This document shows positions 1-5,153 of a stretch of 5,249 bases of DNA, piece by piece. The notes under the pieces were generated by a model, which saw only the letters and a program-made list of their open reading frames with translations, was not told the origin of the DNA and made no database searches. Position numbers and translations under genes: made by a program. The DNA is from Paracoccaceae bacterium. Its GTDB lineage: Bacteria > Pseudomonadota > Alphaproteobacteria > Rhodobacterales > Rhodobacteraceae. The DNA lies in assembly GCA_007134405.1 (NCBI GenBank), contig SLKW01000378.1, positions 1 through 5,249 of the forward strand. Direction: 5' to 3'. How positions within the stretch are numbered: position 1 is the first letter of the stretch; each line of letters starts with the position of its first letter.

Positions 1-1
1 G

Positions 2-298
2 GACGGGCTGAACCGGGTCTACGAACGCCTCGCCCGCATCCTGTGGCTCGCCGTCGAACAGGCTCGGGCCGGCGCCCCGGTTGCGGCGCTGCCCGCCGGT
101 GCCGGCCTGCCGACCGGTTCGGCCCGCGGCATCGGCGCCCCCACGGCCGAGGATCTGGCCGAGATCGCCTTCCGGCTGGAACAGGCCGGGCTCGCCTGGG
201 ACCATGTCGCCGCGCAGGAGGGGTGGCGCGACGCCGCCTTCGCCGCCCGCCGCGCACGAGGCGACGCCGACGCCGACGCGGTCGGGATGTCGGCATGA
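2..298 (+). CDS. C-terminal part of an unidentified protein (5' end outside window)
   Basis: This frame is open from the left edge to a TGA at 296-298 and gives about 98 residues without a stop. It begins DGLNRVYERLARILWLAVEQ, passes through an Ala/Gly/Pro-rich linker, and then has a helical segment (AEDLAEIAFRLEQAGLAW). It ends in an Asp-Ala repeat encoded by a short GACGCC hexamer repeat at 263-280. No start codon lies in the window apart from an ATG three codons before the stop, so the gene must begin upstream. The composition (helical, charged, Ala-rich) and the exact ATGA overlap with the next gene argue that it is real and co-translated with DUF2478. I do not recognise the family. Because DUF2478 genes are often seen near molybdate-related genes, a molybdenum-related role is possible, but nothing in this fragment shows it. 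Confidence 0.6.
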   Translation, partial: DGLNRVYERLARILWLAVEQARAGAPVAALPAGAGLPTGSARGIGAPTAEDLAEIAFRLEQAGLAWDHVAAQEGWRDAAFAARRARGDADADAVGMSA

Positions 299-807
299 TC
301 CTCGCCGCGGTCTCGGTCTCCGGCAAGGGCCTGACGGATGCCTGCCTGGCGGAGGCCGTGGCCCTGATGCAGGCGCGCGGCCTCAGCCTCGCCGGCACCG
401 TCCAGTCGAACCCCCAGCGCGCCGACCGGCCCCGCTGCGACATGGATGTACATGTCCTGCCCGATGGCCCTGTCCTGCGCATCAGCGAGGATTGCGGCCC
501 GGCCGCGCGCGGCTGCCGGCTGGATGCCGGGGTGCTGGAGGCCGCGGTGGCGGCGACGCTCGACCGGCTCGACGGCGCCGAGCTCGTGCTCGTCAACAAG
601 TTCGGCAAGCAGGAGGCCGAAGGCCGTGGCTTCGTGCCCGTCATCGCCGAGGCGATGGCCCGCGGCCTGCCGGTGCTGGTGGGCGTCAACCCGCTCAACC
701 ATGCCGCCTTCCACGCCTTCGCGGATGGACTGGCGCAGGACCTGCCCCCCGTCCCCGAGGCGATCGCCGCTTGGGCGAGTTCCCTGCGCCGCGACCGCGC
801 CGCTTGA
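295..807 (+). CDS. DUF2478 family protein (possible molybdenum-linked nucleotide-binding protein)
   Basis: A complete 170-residue protein starting at the ATG that overlaps the upstream stop codon (ATGA at 295-298). No strong Shine-Dalgarno precedes it, which suggests translational coupling. It matches my recollection of DUF2478 throughout. There is a short N-terminal beta strand and a glycine/lysine turn (SVSGKG, residues 7-12) that resembles a shortened P-loop. RCDMD follows at 47-51, then VLPDGPVLRIS at 54-64, ARGCRLD at 71-77, NKFGKQEAEGRG at 101-112 and PVLVGVN at 126-132. The alternating strand/helix pattern and the NKFG segment (like an NKxD base-recognition motif) fit a P-loop NTPase-like fold, as in THEP1-type proteins. 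No biochemical function is established for the family as far as I know; members are often found near molybdate uptake or molybdoenzyme genes. Family assignment is firm, function is inference. The length is normal and no frameshift is seen. Confidence 0.85.
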   Translation: MILAAVSVSGKGLTDACLAEAVALMQARGLSLAGTVQSNPQRADRPRCDMDVHVLPDGPVLRISEDCGPAARGCRLDAGVLEAAVAATLDRLDGAELVLVNKFGKQEAEGRGFVPVIAEAMARGLPVLVGVNPLNHAAFHAFADGLAQDLPPVPEAIAAWASSLRRDRAA

Positions 808-843
808 CGCTTGCTGCGGTGACCCTCTTCCCCAAAGCTCCTT

Positions 844-909
844 CGCGGCGGATCGGCGCGGCCCGCCCGTGTCGAACCTTTCCACAAGGTAACGCCGCCG
901 CGCGCTTTT
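844..909 (+). terminator. Candidate terminator after the DUF2478 gene
   Basis: CGCGGCGG at 844-851 is perfectly complementary to CCGCCGCG at 895-902, and TTTT follows at 906-909. Inside the 43-base loop is a second small hairpin, ACCTT (876-880) with AAGGT (886-890). The position 37 bases after the DUF2478 stop suits a terminator. The long loop and the CGC between the stem and the T-run make this a weak, unusual candidate; in G+C-rich sequence an 8-bp complement can also arise by chance. Confidence 0.25.
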
Positions 910-951
910 GCCACCCGCTTGCCACCCACTTGCCACCCGCGTGCCACCCGC
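908..951. repeat. 11-bp direct tandem repeat, four copies
   Basis: Four head-to-tail units of TTGCCACCCGC lie at 908-918, 919-929, 930-940 and 941-951. Units 1 and 3 are identical; unit 2 has A for G at position 10 and unit 4 has G for T at position 1. A fifth, diverged half-unit (TTGCCAGCGG) follows at 952-961. The period is not a multiple of three and no gene covers the array, so it is not a protein repeat. It is about 190 bases upstream of mrp. One helical turn per unit could suit regulator binding, but simple slippage expansion explains it equally well. Confidence 0.85.
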
Positions 952-1144
952 TTGCCAGCGGGCGTCGAAGGACCACCCGATGGCAGGCGGCAGCCCCCGT
1001 CCGATCCGCGCCCACGCCCCTGCGACGCGGCAGAAATCCCCCGTCTCCACCCTCGCCCACCACGCTCGCAAAAACTGACCCGGCCCAATTAGCGATGTTT
1101 TTCAAAGCGATGCGGCGACACCCCCACAAGACAGGAACGCCAGA

Positions 1145-2251
1145 ATGCTCCTCACCAAGGAAGCGATCCTCGAACGCTTGCACTCCGTCCCCCTCCCCGG
1201 AGGCGGCACGCTGATCAGCGCCGACCTCGTCCGCGCCCTCCAAATCAACGCCGGCAAGGTCCGCTTCGTCATCGAAGCCCCCGACGCCGCCACCGCCCGC
1301 ACCCTCGCCCCCGTCCAGCAGGCCGCGAAAGCCGCGCTGCGCACGCTCGACGGCGTGACGGACGTCCAGATTGCCGTGACCGCGCATGCGGCCCGCGCCG
1401 CCGCATCCCAATCCGGCCAAAGCGAGCCGCCGCAGCTGGAAGTCGGCCGCCATCCCACCGGCAAGCCCGAGCCGAAAACCATCCCCGGCGTCAAGCGCAT
1501 CCTCGCCATCGGTTCGGGCAAGGGCGGCGTCGGCAAGTCCACCGTGGCCTCCAACCTCGCGGTGGCCATGGCCCGGCAGGGCTGGAAGGTGGGCCTGCTC
1601 GACGCGGACATCTACGGCCCCAGCCAGCCGCGCATGATGGGGCTTGACCGCCCGCCGATGTCGCCTGACGGCAAGGCCATCCTTCCGCTGGAATCGCACG
1701 GCGTGAAATTCATGTCGATCGGCCTGCTTCTGCCCAAGGGCGAGGCCGTGATCTGGCGCGGCCCGATGCTGATGGGCGCTTTGCAGCAGCTTCTCAACGA
1801 TGTGCGCTGGGGTGATCTGGATGTGCTGATCGTCGACATGCCGCCGGGCACGGGCGATATCCAGTTGACGCTGTGCACCTATTTCGACGTCACCGGCGCA
1901 CTGGTCGTCTCCACCCCGCAGGACGTGGCGCTTCTGGACGCGCAGAAAGCCCTTGTGGCCTTCAGCAAGCTCGGCACCGAAGTGATCGGCCTGATCGAGA
2001 ACATGTCCGGCTATATCTGCCCGAACTGCGGGCACGAGGCGCATATCTTTGGCCAAGGCGGCGTGCGGGCAGAGGCCGAGAAGCTTGGCCTGCCCCTTCT
2101 GGCGGAAATCCCACTCAGCCTCGACGTGCGGGTGGCCGGTGACGCGGGCACGCCCATCGCGCTGGCCGACGACACCATCGCCGAGATCTACGGCAAACTC
2201 GCCGCCCGGCTGATCGCCGCGGCAAAGCGCAAGTTGGCCGACGCTCCATGA
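1145..2251 (+). CDS. mrp: Mrp/ApbC/NBP35-type iron-sulfur cluster carrier ATPase
   Basis: A complete cytoplasmic P-loop ATPase of 368 residues, close to the usual length of bacterial Mrp (ApbC). The family binds a [4Fe-4S] cluster at a dimer interface and passes it to target apoproteins, using ATP hydrolysis. Residues 1 to about 85 form the MIP18/DUF59-like N-terminal domain. A linker of about 25 residues leads to the ATPase domain. That domain has the deviant Walker A motif GKGGVGKS at 125-132 (signature Lys126, P-loop Lys131), the switch I segment DADIYGPS at 153-160 and switch II DMPPGTGD at 231-238. The metal-binding CPNC (Cys292, Cys295) is present, so all known key residues are intact. 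The start is supported by AGGAA at 1133-1137, seven bases upstream. It appears to be a single-gene unit: a 337-base gap precedes it and mobile-element debris follows. A housekeeping gene, with no sign of transfer. Confidence 0.97.
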   Translation: MLLTKEAILERLHSVPLPGGGTLISADLVRALQINAGKVRFVIEAPDAATARTLAPVQQAAKAALRTLDGVTDVQIAVTAHAARAAASQSGQSEPPQLEVGRHPTGKPEPKTIPGVKRILAIGSGKGGVGKSTVASNLAVAMARQGWKVGLLDADIYGPSQPRMMGLDRPPMSPDGKAILPLESHGVKFMSIGLLLPKGEAVIWRGPMLMGALQQLLNDVRWGDLDVLIVDMPPGTGDIQLTLCTYFDVTGALVVSTPQDVALLDAQKALVAFSKLGTEVIGLIENMSGYICPNCGHEAHIFGQGGVRAEAEKLGLPLLAEIPLSLDVRVAGDAGTPIALADDTIAEIYGKLAARLIAAAKRKLADAP

Positions 2252-2346
2252 GCGGGACTGGCATGCGACGAATAGATCCAGCTCATGAAAGGACCCTTCA
2301 TTTGGCGGTGCTTTAAGAACTCAGTCTCTGTGACACGCGAAGCCCA

Positions 2347-2376
2347 TTGACCAACAAGACCGCATTAAACCATAGG
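2347..2376 (+). promoter_or_regulatory. Weak candidate promoter for the IS110 left-end RNA
   Basis: TTGACC at 2347-2352 matches five of six bases of a -35 box. CATAGG at 2371-2376, 18 bases later, matches only three of six of a -10 box. Transcription from it would begin near 2383, just at the first arm (2380-2388) of the long-range stem of the candidate RNA. The agreement in position is the main reason for listing it. Confidence 0.2.
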
Positions 2377-2379
2377 CTG

Positions 2380-2502
2380 CGTTGGGTACGAATGACCGGT
2401 CTGAGTAAGCTGCGCCGCAGCACCTCGCAACAACCGAACGGCGGGAAATGGGATGTGCCGGCTGCCTACCCAACGTCGGGTTATCCCGAACCGGGATCAA
2501 CC
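2380..2502 (+). ncRNA. Candidate structured RNA in the IS110 non-coding left end (bridge-RNA-like)
   Basis: Several complementary segments nest in one stretch just upstream of the transposase stub. CGTTGGGTA (2380-2388) pairs perfectly with TACCCAACG (2467-2475), enclosing the rest. Inside is the hairpin GCTGC (2409-2413), loop GCC, GCAGC (2417-2421), extended by GAG (2403-2405) with CTC (2424-2426). After the long stem comes GGTT-ATCCCG (2479-2488), loop AAC, CGGGAT (2492-2497), a one-base bulge and AACC (2499-2502). IS110-group elements are known to encode a guide RNA of roughly 150-200 nt in this position, with loops that pair with donor and target DNA. Assignment rests on position and pairing only; I cannot identify the guide loops. 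The 2467-2482 segment could also form a competing hairpin (ACCC with GGGT). Confidence 0.35.
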
Positions 2503-2523
2503 GCGCCACCAGGAGAAGCAGCG

Positions 2524-2712
2524 CTGTGTGCGAAGAAGACAGGAAGAACCGAAAACCTCGCGGTCGGCGGCATCGACATCGGCAAGGACTCATTCAATCT
2601 GGTTGGGTTGGACAGAGCTGGTCAGTTGGTCGTGCGCAAGAAGCCTGAACCACCGCTCGGGAATTCCACCACAGTCCGGCTGACACTACCGGAGCGCCAG
2701 GGTCATCATTAA
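2524..2712 (+). pseudogene. IS110-family transposase, N-terminal stub (truncated)
   Basis: Read from about 2524, the frame gives a short leader and then VGGIDIGKDSF, followed by NLVGLDRAGQLVVRKK. This is the N-terminal strand of the RuvC-like DEDD domain of IS110-family transposases, with the first catalytic aspartate in the GIDIGK motif. Family members run to roughly 300-400 residues. Here the similarity ends after the KK, and about 22 unrelated residues lead to a stop at 2710-2712. The remaining three acidic catalytic residues and the C-terminal serine domain are missing, so the product cannot be active. No ATG precedes the motif in frame; CTG at 2524 or a distant TTG at 2347 are the only visible options, and the true start is uncertain. 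Confidence 0.7.
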
Positions 2713-2717
2713 ACCGG

Positions 2718-2745
2718 TTGACAGCCCAACCCCTACCGATATCGT
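2718..2745 (+). promoter_or_regulatory. Sigma70-like promoter of the padR-chrA unit, with possible operator
   Basis: A perfect TTGACA (2718-2723) is followed after 16 bases by TATCGT (2740-2745), four of six matches to TATAAT. Transcription would start near 2752, about 48 bases before the PadR start codon. The -10 box overlaps the palindrome CGATATCG (2737-2744), and AACCC (2728-2732) with GGGTT (2747-2751) forms a wider inverted repeat around it. These are plausible operator half-sites for autorepression by PadR. They do not show the ATGT-N8-ACAT pattern of classical PadR sites. Confidence 0.45.
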
Positions 2746-2799
2746 CGGGTTCCGTAGTCGAGTGTCGATAGTGCGGGTTGGAGCGTATGGTGGAGGGAC

Positions 2800-3105
2800 A
2801 TGGAGCATCAGGATCTCTTGAGCGGCTTCATCCGGCTTCACGTCCTGCACCACGCGGTGGAGCACGAGATCTTTGGCCAGTGGATGATCGAGGAGCTCGG
2901 CCGACACGGCTATCGGATCAGCCCAGGCACGCTCTACCCGATGCTACGGTCCATGGAAGCGCGCGGATACCTTGTATCGGAGGAGCGCCGGGTGGGACGA
3001 GCCGTGCGCCGGCTCTACCGGGCGACGCCGCTCGGGGAGACAGCTCTGGGCGTCGCGCGCGAGAAGTCGCGCGAGCTCTTCGGCGAGACCCTGGAAAAGC
3101 GGTAG
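2800..3105 (+). CDS. PadR-family winged-helix transcriptional regulator
   Basis: A 101-residue protein covering essentially one PadR winged-helix domain. Helix 1 carries DLLSGFIRLHVLHHAVE (5-21). IFGQWMIEELGRHGYRISPG follows at 24-43, then the recognition helix SPGTLYPMLRSMEARGYL (41-58) and a basic wing (EERRVGRAVRRLYRATPLG, 61-79). A short C-terminal helix ends the protein, so this is the small PadR subclass that dimerises through that helix. The family represses nearby genes, usually transporters or detoxification genes, and releases DNA on binding a ligand. The start ATG is preceded by GGAGG at 2792-2796, only three bases away. That spacing is short, but no other in-frame start lies upstream. 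chrA begins 28 bases after the stop, so the two are very likely one operon, with this protein as its local regulator. The ligand is unknown; chromate or a related oxyanion is only inference. Confidence 0.9.
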   Translation: MEHQDLLSGFIRLHVLHHAVEHEIFGQWMIEELGRHGYRISPGTLYPMLRSMEARGYLVSEERRVGRAVRRLYRATPLGETALGVAREKSRELFGETLEKR

Positions 3106-3133
3106 TGCATCTGCGGGCCATGAGGATGGGCGG

Positions 3134-4348
3134 ATGAGCGCAGGCGAGCAGGCGACGGGTGCGCATCCGGGGACGGCCGGCGAGGTCTTCCGTGTCTTTC
3201 TTGGCCTCGGGCTCACCTCCTTCGGCGGCCCGGTGGCGCATATCGGCTATTTCCGCGATGCCTTTGTCGTGCAGCGCCGCTGGATGAGCGAGCGTGCCTA
3301 TGCTGACCTTGTGGCGCTCTGCCAGTTCCTACCGGGACCGGCTTCGAGCCAGGTTGGCATGGCGATCGGGCTCCAGCGTGCAGGTTACCTCGGGATGCTG
3401 GCGGCCTGGACGGCCTTCACATTGCCTTCGGCCATCCTCCTCGTTGTCTTTGCCTATGGCGCAGGCGCTTTCGGCGCCGAGGCCGGCACCGGCTGGATAC
3501 CGGGGCTGAAGGCGGCTGCGGTCGCGGTTGTCGCGCATGCCGTCCTCAGCATGGCGCGCAGCCTCGCCCCGGATGCCGAACGCGCCACGGTGGCCGTCGG
3601 CGGCATGATCCTCGCCATGCTGATTCCAACCGCGATCGGCCAGGTACTCGTCATCCTCGCGGGCGGCCTCGTCGGCCTCGCCTGGCTGCGCCCGACCGCG
3701 CGCGACGACGGCGCCAATGACGCCATCCCCATTCCGATCCGCCGCCGGACGGCCGGCGGTTTCCTCATCGCCTTTTTCGCGCTTCTCGTAGCGCTTCCGC
3801 TCGCCGCGGCGTCGACCGGTAGCGGGGTCGTGCAGATGATCGACAGCTTCTACCGCGCGGGCGCGCTGGTCTTCGGCGGCGGCCATGTGGTGCTGCCGCT
3901 CCTCCAGGCCGAGGTGGTAGAGACGGGCCTCGTCGCGCGTGAAGACTTCTTGGCCGGTTACGGCGCCGCACAGGCCGTCCCGGGGCCGCTCTTCACCTTC
4001 GCAGCCTATCTCGGCGCGGTTCACCTCGTTCCACCGTCGGGCTTCGCGGGCGCGGCCATCGCACTGGTGGCGATCTTCGTGCCGTCGGCGCTGCTGATCC
4101 TCGGCGCGCTGCCGTTTTGGGACCGGCTCCGCGCCGCACCGCTCGCCCAGAAAGCCCTCCTTGGCGTGAACGCCGCCGTGGTCGGACTGCTGGCCGCTGC
4201 GCTCTATGACCCCGTCTTCACCGAAGGCATAACGTCGCCGATTGCCATGGCGATCGCTTCTGCTTCCTTCGTTGCGCTGCTAATGTGGAAGACACCTGCC
4301 TGGGCCGTCGTGATGCTTGCGGCGGTCGCGGGCTTCCTTTTTCTGTGA
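3134..4348 (+). CDS. chrA: ChrA-type chromate transporter family protein, two-domain form
   Basis: A 404-residue inner-membrane protein of the CHR family, whose characterised members export chromate and confer resistance. The length fits the long, duplicated form. The N-terminal half has FGGPVAHIGYF (30-40) and QFLPGPASSQVG (64-75). The C-terminal half repeats these as FGGGHVVLPLL (247-257) and QAVPGPLFTFAAYLG (280-294). About ten hydrophobic segments are visible, including 84-112, 124-140, 152-185, 208-226, 302-326, 342-358 and 366-403. A polar loop with RRR (203-205) separates the halves. I chose ATG 3134 because GAGGA (3122-3126) lies seven bases upstream and the FGG domain starts soon after. 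Starting at 2972 would add residues that merely overlap padR in another frame. The preceding padR is the likely regulator; no ChrB is present in the window. Substrate is inferred from the family; sulfate or other oxyanions cannot be excluded. Confidence 0.93.
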   Translation: MSAGEQATGAHPGTAGEVFRVFLGLGLTSFGGPVAHIGYFRDAFVVQRRWMSERAYADLVALCQFLPGPASSQVGMAIGLQRAGYLGMLAAWTAFTLPSAILLVVFAYGAGAFGAEAGTGWIPGLKAAAVAVVAHAVLSMARSLAPDAERATVAVGGMILAMLIPTAIGQVLVILAGGLVGLAWLRPTARDDGANDAIPIPIRRRTAGGFLIAFFALLVALPLAAASTGSGVVQMIDSFYRAGALVFGGGHVVLPLLQAEVVETGLVAREDFLAGYGAAQAVPGPLFTFAAYLGAVHLVPPSGFAGAAIALVAIFVPSALLILGALPFWDRLRAAPLAQKALLGVNAAVVGLLAAALYDPVFTEGITSPIAMAIASASFVALLMWKTPAWAVVMLAAVAGFLFL

Positions 4349-4393
4349 TCCGGCTGACCCAAACCGCAACACCCCTCCGAGATGCGCTTGCGC

Positions 4394-4413
4394 CCGTTCT
4401 TGATAGCGAACGG
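4394..4413 (+). terminator. Hairpin downstream of chrA, possible weak terminator
   Basis: CCGTTC (4394-4399) and GAACGG (4408-4413) form a perfect 6-bp stem with an 8-base loop, 45 bases after the chrA stop. A second small hairpin, GCCTT (4436-4440) with AAGGC (4446-4450) around a GGGGG loop, follows. Neither is followed by a T-run, so intrinsic termination is doubtful. The rest of 4349-4577 shows no gene I can support. Confidence 0.2.
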
Positions 4414-4577
4414 CAACCGGCCAACCGCAATCTTAGCCTTGGGGGAAGGCGATCCGCCCGACGGCCTCGACCTCACACGCCTGTGCTTCCTGCGTGGGTA
4501 ACGTCGGCCGGGTGGGAGCGAATTCTTTGGCACGGGACGCAAGAGCGCGCGATTCACATGAATCCAAGGAGACGATC

Positions 4578-5093
4578 ATGAGGACCCTGATCGCTGCCCT
4601 CGGCATCTCGGCCTTCATCATCGGCGGAACCGCGGCTCACGCGGTGACCATCGCACCGGCCCTGACCCCGAGCGAACACGCCACCGTCAAGCAGCGTGTG
4701 CCCGAGGCGGTCATGCTGCACCGCCTCACTGACTGCCAGGTGCGCGTTCGGGCATCGCCAGAAGTTCGGACCGAACCACGCGTGCCGATGCGCGACGCTC
4801 CGCACGGGACGTCATCGCCGATCAGCCTTGACAGTTGCCCTCGAGGTCCGGCGCACGCTGAGCAGGCCAGTGCGGCGTTCGCACAATCACCCAGAGAGAC
4901 ATCTCCTGAGGCGTCTTCATACCGAGAGCGCGCAATTTATCTTACAACCAGTAGTTTAGCGAATTGCGCGTATGCGCGCAGCGGCAATCGACGTCTGCCT
5001 TATCGAACCGTCACCCAGCGCAGCAAGTTGACAGGCCGGCGCAGAGAGCGACCTCGACCACAAGCTCACCGAAGCCGGGAACCGGCCCGATGA
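4578..5093 (+). CDS. Small exported protein, N-terminus sound, 3' half probably frameshifted
   Basis: The start is well supported: AAGGAG at 4566-4571 lies six bases before ATG 4578. Residues 1-22 are a classic signal peptide, with a basic Arg2, a hydrophobic core (LIAALGISAFIIGGTAA) and cleavage after AHA. A mature segment with LTPSEHATVKQRVPEA and RLTDCQV follows, typical of small periplasmic proteins of under 100 residues. After about residue 55 (near 4740) the frame loses any pattern and runs to 5093 as an Arg/Pro/Ser-rich tail that looks non-coding, giving 171 residues. One alternative frame from about 4743 encodes a compact charged helix (SSDRTTRADARRSARDVIAD) and stops at 4829-4831. 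A missing base near 4740 would join the two into a protein of about 84 residues. I do not recognise a named family. Export is likely, role unknown; it may be an independent gene rather than part of the chrA unit, since 229 bases separate them. Confidence 0.5.
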   Translation: MRTLIAALGISAFIIGGTAAHAVTIAPALTPSEHATVKQRVPEAVMLHRLTDCQVRVRASPEVRTEPRVPMRDAPHGTSSPISLDSCPRGPAHAEQASAAFAQSPRETSPEASSYRERAIYLTTSSLANCAYARSGNRRLPYRTVTQRSKLTGRRRERPRPQAHRSREPAR

Positions 5094-5129
5094 CATCCTG
5101 CATGTAGCGGTCGGTCGGCCTTGCCAGCG
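4832..5129. other. Unassigned stretch before the IS66 end
   Basis: I find no confident gene here apart from the doubtful tail of the exported-protein frame. Three weak signals are noted. A minus-strand open frame (4920 down to 4822) encodes 32 residues starting MKTPQEMSLWVIVRTPHW, with no clear ribosome binding site. A perfect inverted repeat lies at 4929-4970. A plus-strand open frame (5032-5133, no start) encodes ESDLDHKLTEAGNRPDDIL in its middle and is cut by the IS66 end. The stretch looks like an old junction region built from fragments. Confidence 0.35.
4929..4970. repeat. Perfect 9-bp inverted repeat in an A+T-rich island
   Basis: CGCGCAATT (4929-4937) is exactly complementary to AATTGCGCG (4962-4970), with 24 bases between the arms. 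The enclosed sequence is strikingly rich in A and T for this window. It could be an operator, a promoter island or the end of a lost mobile element. There is no T-run after either arm, so a terminator is unlikely. Confidence 0.6.
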
Positions 5130-5150
5130 GTAACCATTCGGCGAGGGCCG
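5130..5150. repeat. Terminal inverted repeat of the IS66 element
   Basis: The outermost bases GTAACC followed by a G+C-rich segment match the general form of IS66 ends (GTAAGC then G+C-rich). The inner limit of the repeat is not defined because the partner end is outside the window. The transposase stop (5154-5156) lies a few bases inside, the usual tight arrangement. Confidence 0.55.
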
Positions 5151-5153
5151 CGG

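Larger units (their letters stand above)
808..1144. other. 337-base intergenic region between the DUF2478 gene and mrp
   Basis: I see no convincing gene here; the long open frames crossing it on either strand are high-G+C shadows. It contains three things in order: a long inverted repeat followed by TTTT (844-909), four copies of an 11-bp direct repeat (908-951), and an imperfect inverted repeat (GCCAGCGGG at 954-962 with CCCGATGGC at 976-984, one mismatch). The last 80 bases (about 1065-1144) are richer in A and T and must hold the mrp promoter and leader. No -35/-10 pair there is good enough to call. Confidence 0.5.
2252..2645 (+). mobile_element. Remnant of an IS110-family insertion sequence (left part only)
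   Basis: The stretch after the mrp stop is clearly poorer in G+C than mrp. It ends in codons for the first roughly 40 residues of an IS110-family transposase, after which the similarity stops at about 2642-2645. IS110-group elements carry a long non-coding left end before the transposase gene, and 2252-2523 would be that left end. IS110 elements lack conventional terminal inverted repeats and target duplications, so the exact left boundary cannot be read from sequence; 2252 is only the first base after mrp. The right part of the element has been deleted or replaced. Confidence 0.6.

Noticed and set aside
19..1071. Minus-strand open frame of 350 codons across the left region, and the plus-strand frame 81-1214
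   Set aside because: Both overlap the DUF2478 gene and read straight through the intergenic repeats; their composition is low-complexity Arg/Pro/Ala.
695..2056. Long minus-strand open frame of 453 codons opposite mrp
   Set aside because: It is antisense to a fully convincing Mrp ATPase; its His/Arg/Gly-rich product has no domain pattern and is typical of high-G+C shadows.
2285..2301. Palindrome ATGAA-AGGACCC-TTCAT downstream of mrp as a terminator
   Set aside because: The stem is short with an internal mismatch, rather A+T-rich, and is not followed by a T-run; it may belong to the IS110 left end instead.
2726..2781. Leader hairpin CCAACCC (2726-2732) with GGGTTGG (2775-2781) controlling padR translation
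   Set aside because: The left arm lies in the promoter, upstream of the predicted transcription start, so it would not be in the mRNA.
2972..3133. Upstream start for chrA giving 458 residues
   Set aside because: The extra 54 residues overlap padR in another frame and look unlike a membrane protein; ATG 3134 has a good ribosome binding site and fits the family length.
3329..4024. Minus-strand open frame of 231 codons opposite chrA
   Set aside because: Antisense shadow of the ChrA coding sequence, with charged low-complexity translation.
5028..5033. TTGACA as a -35 promoter box
   Set aside because: No -10-like hexamer lies 15-19 bases downstream, where the sequence is G+C-rich.
952..5130. 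The 10-mer TTGCCAGCGG occurring at 952-961 and again at 5121-5130, next to the IS66 end
   Set aside because: One 10-base match in a G+C-rich 5-kb window is weak, and the flanking sequences do not match beyond it.
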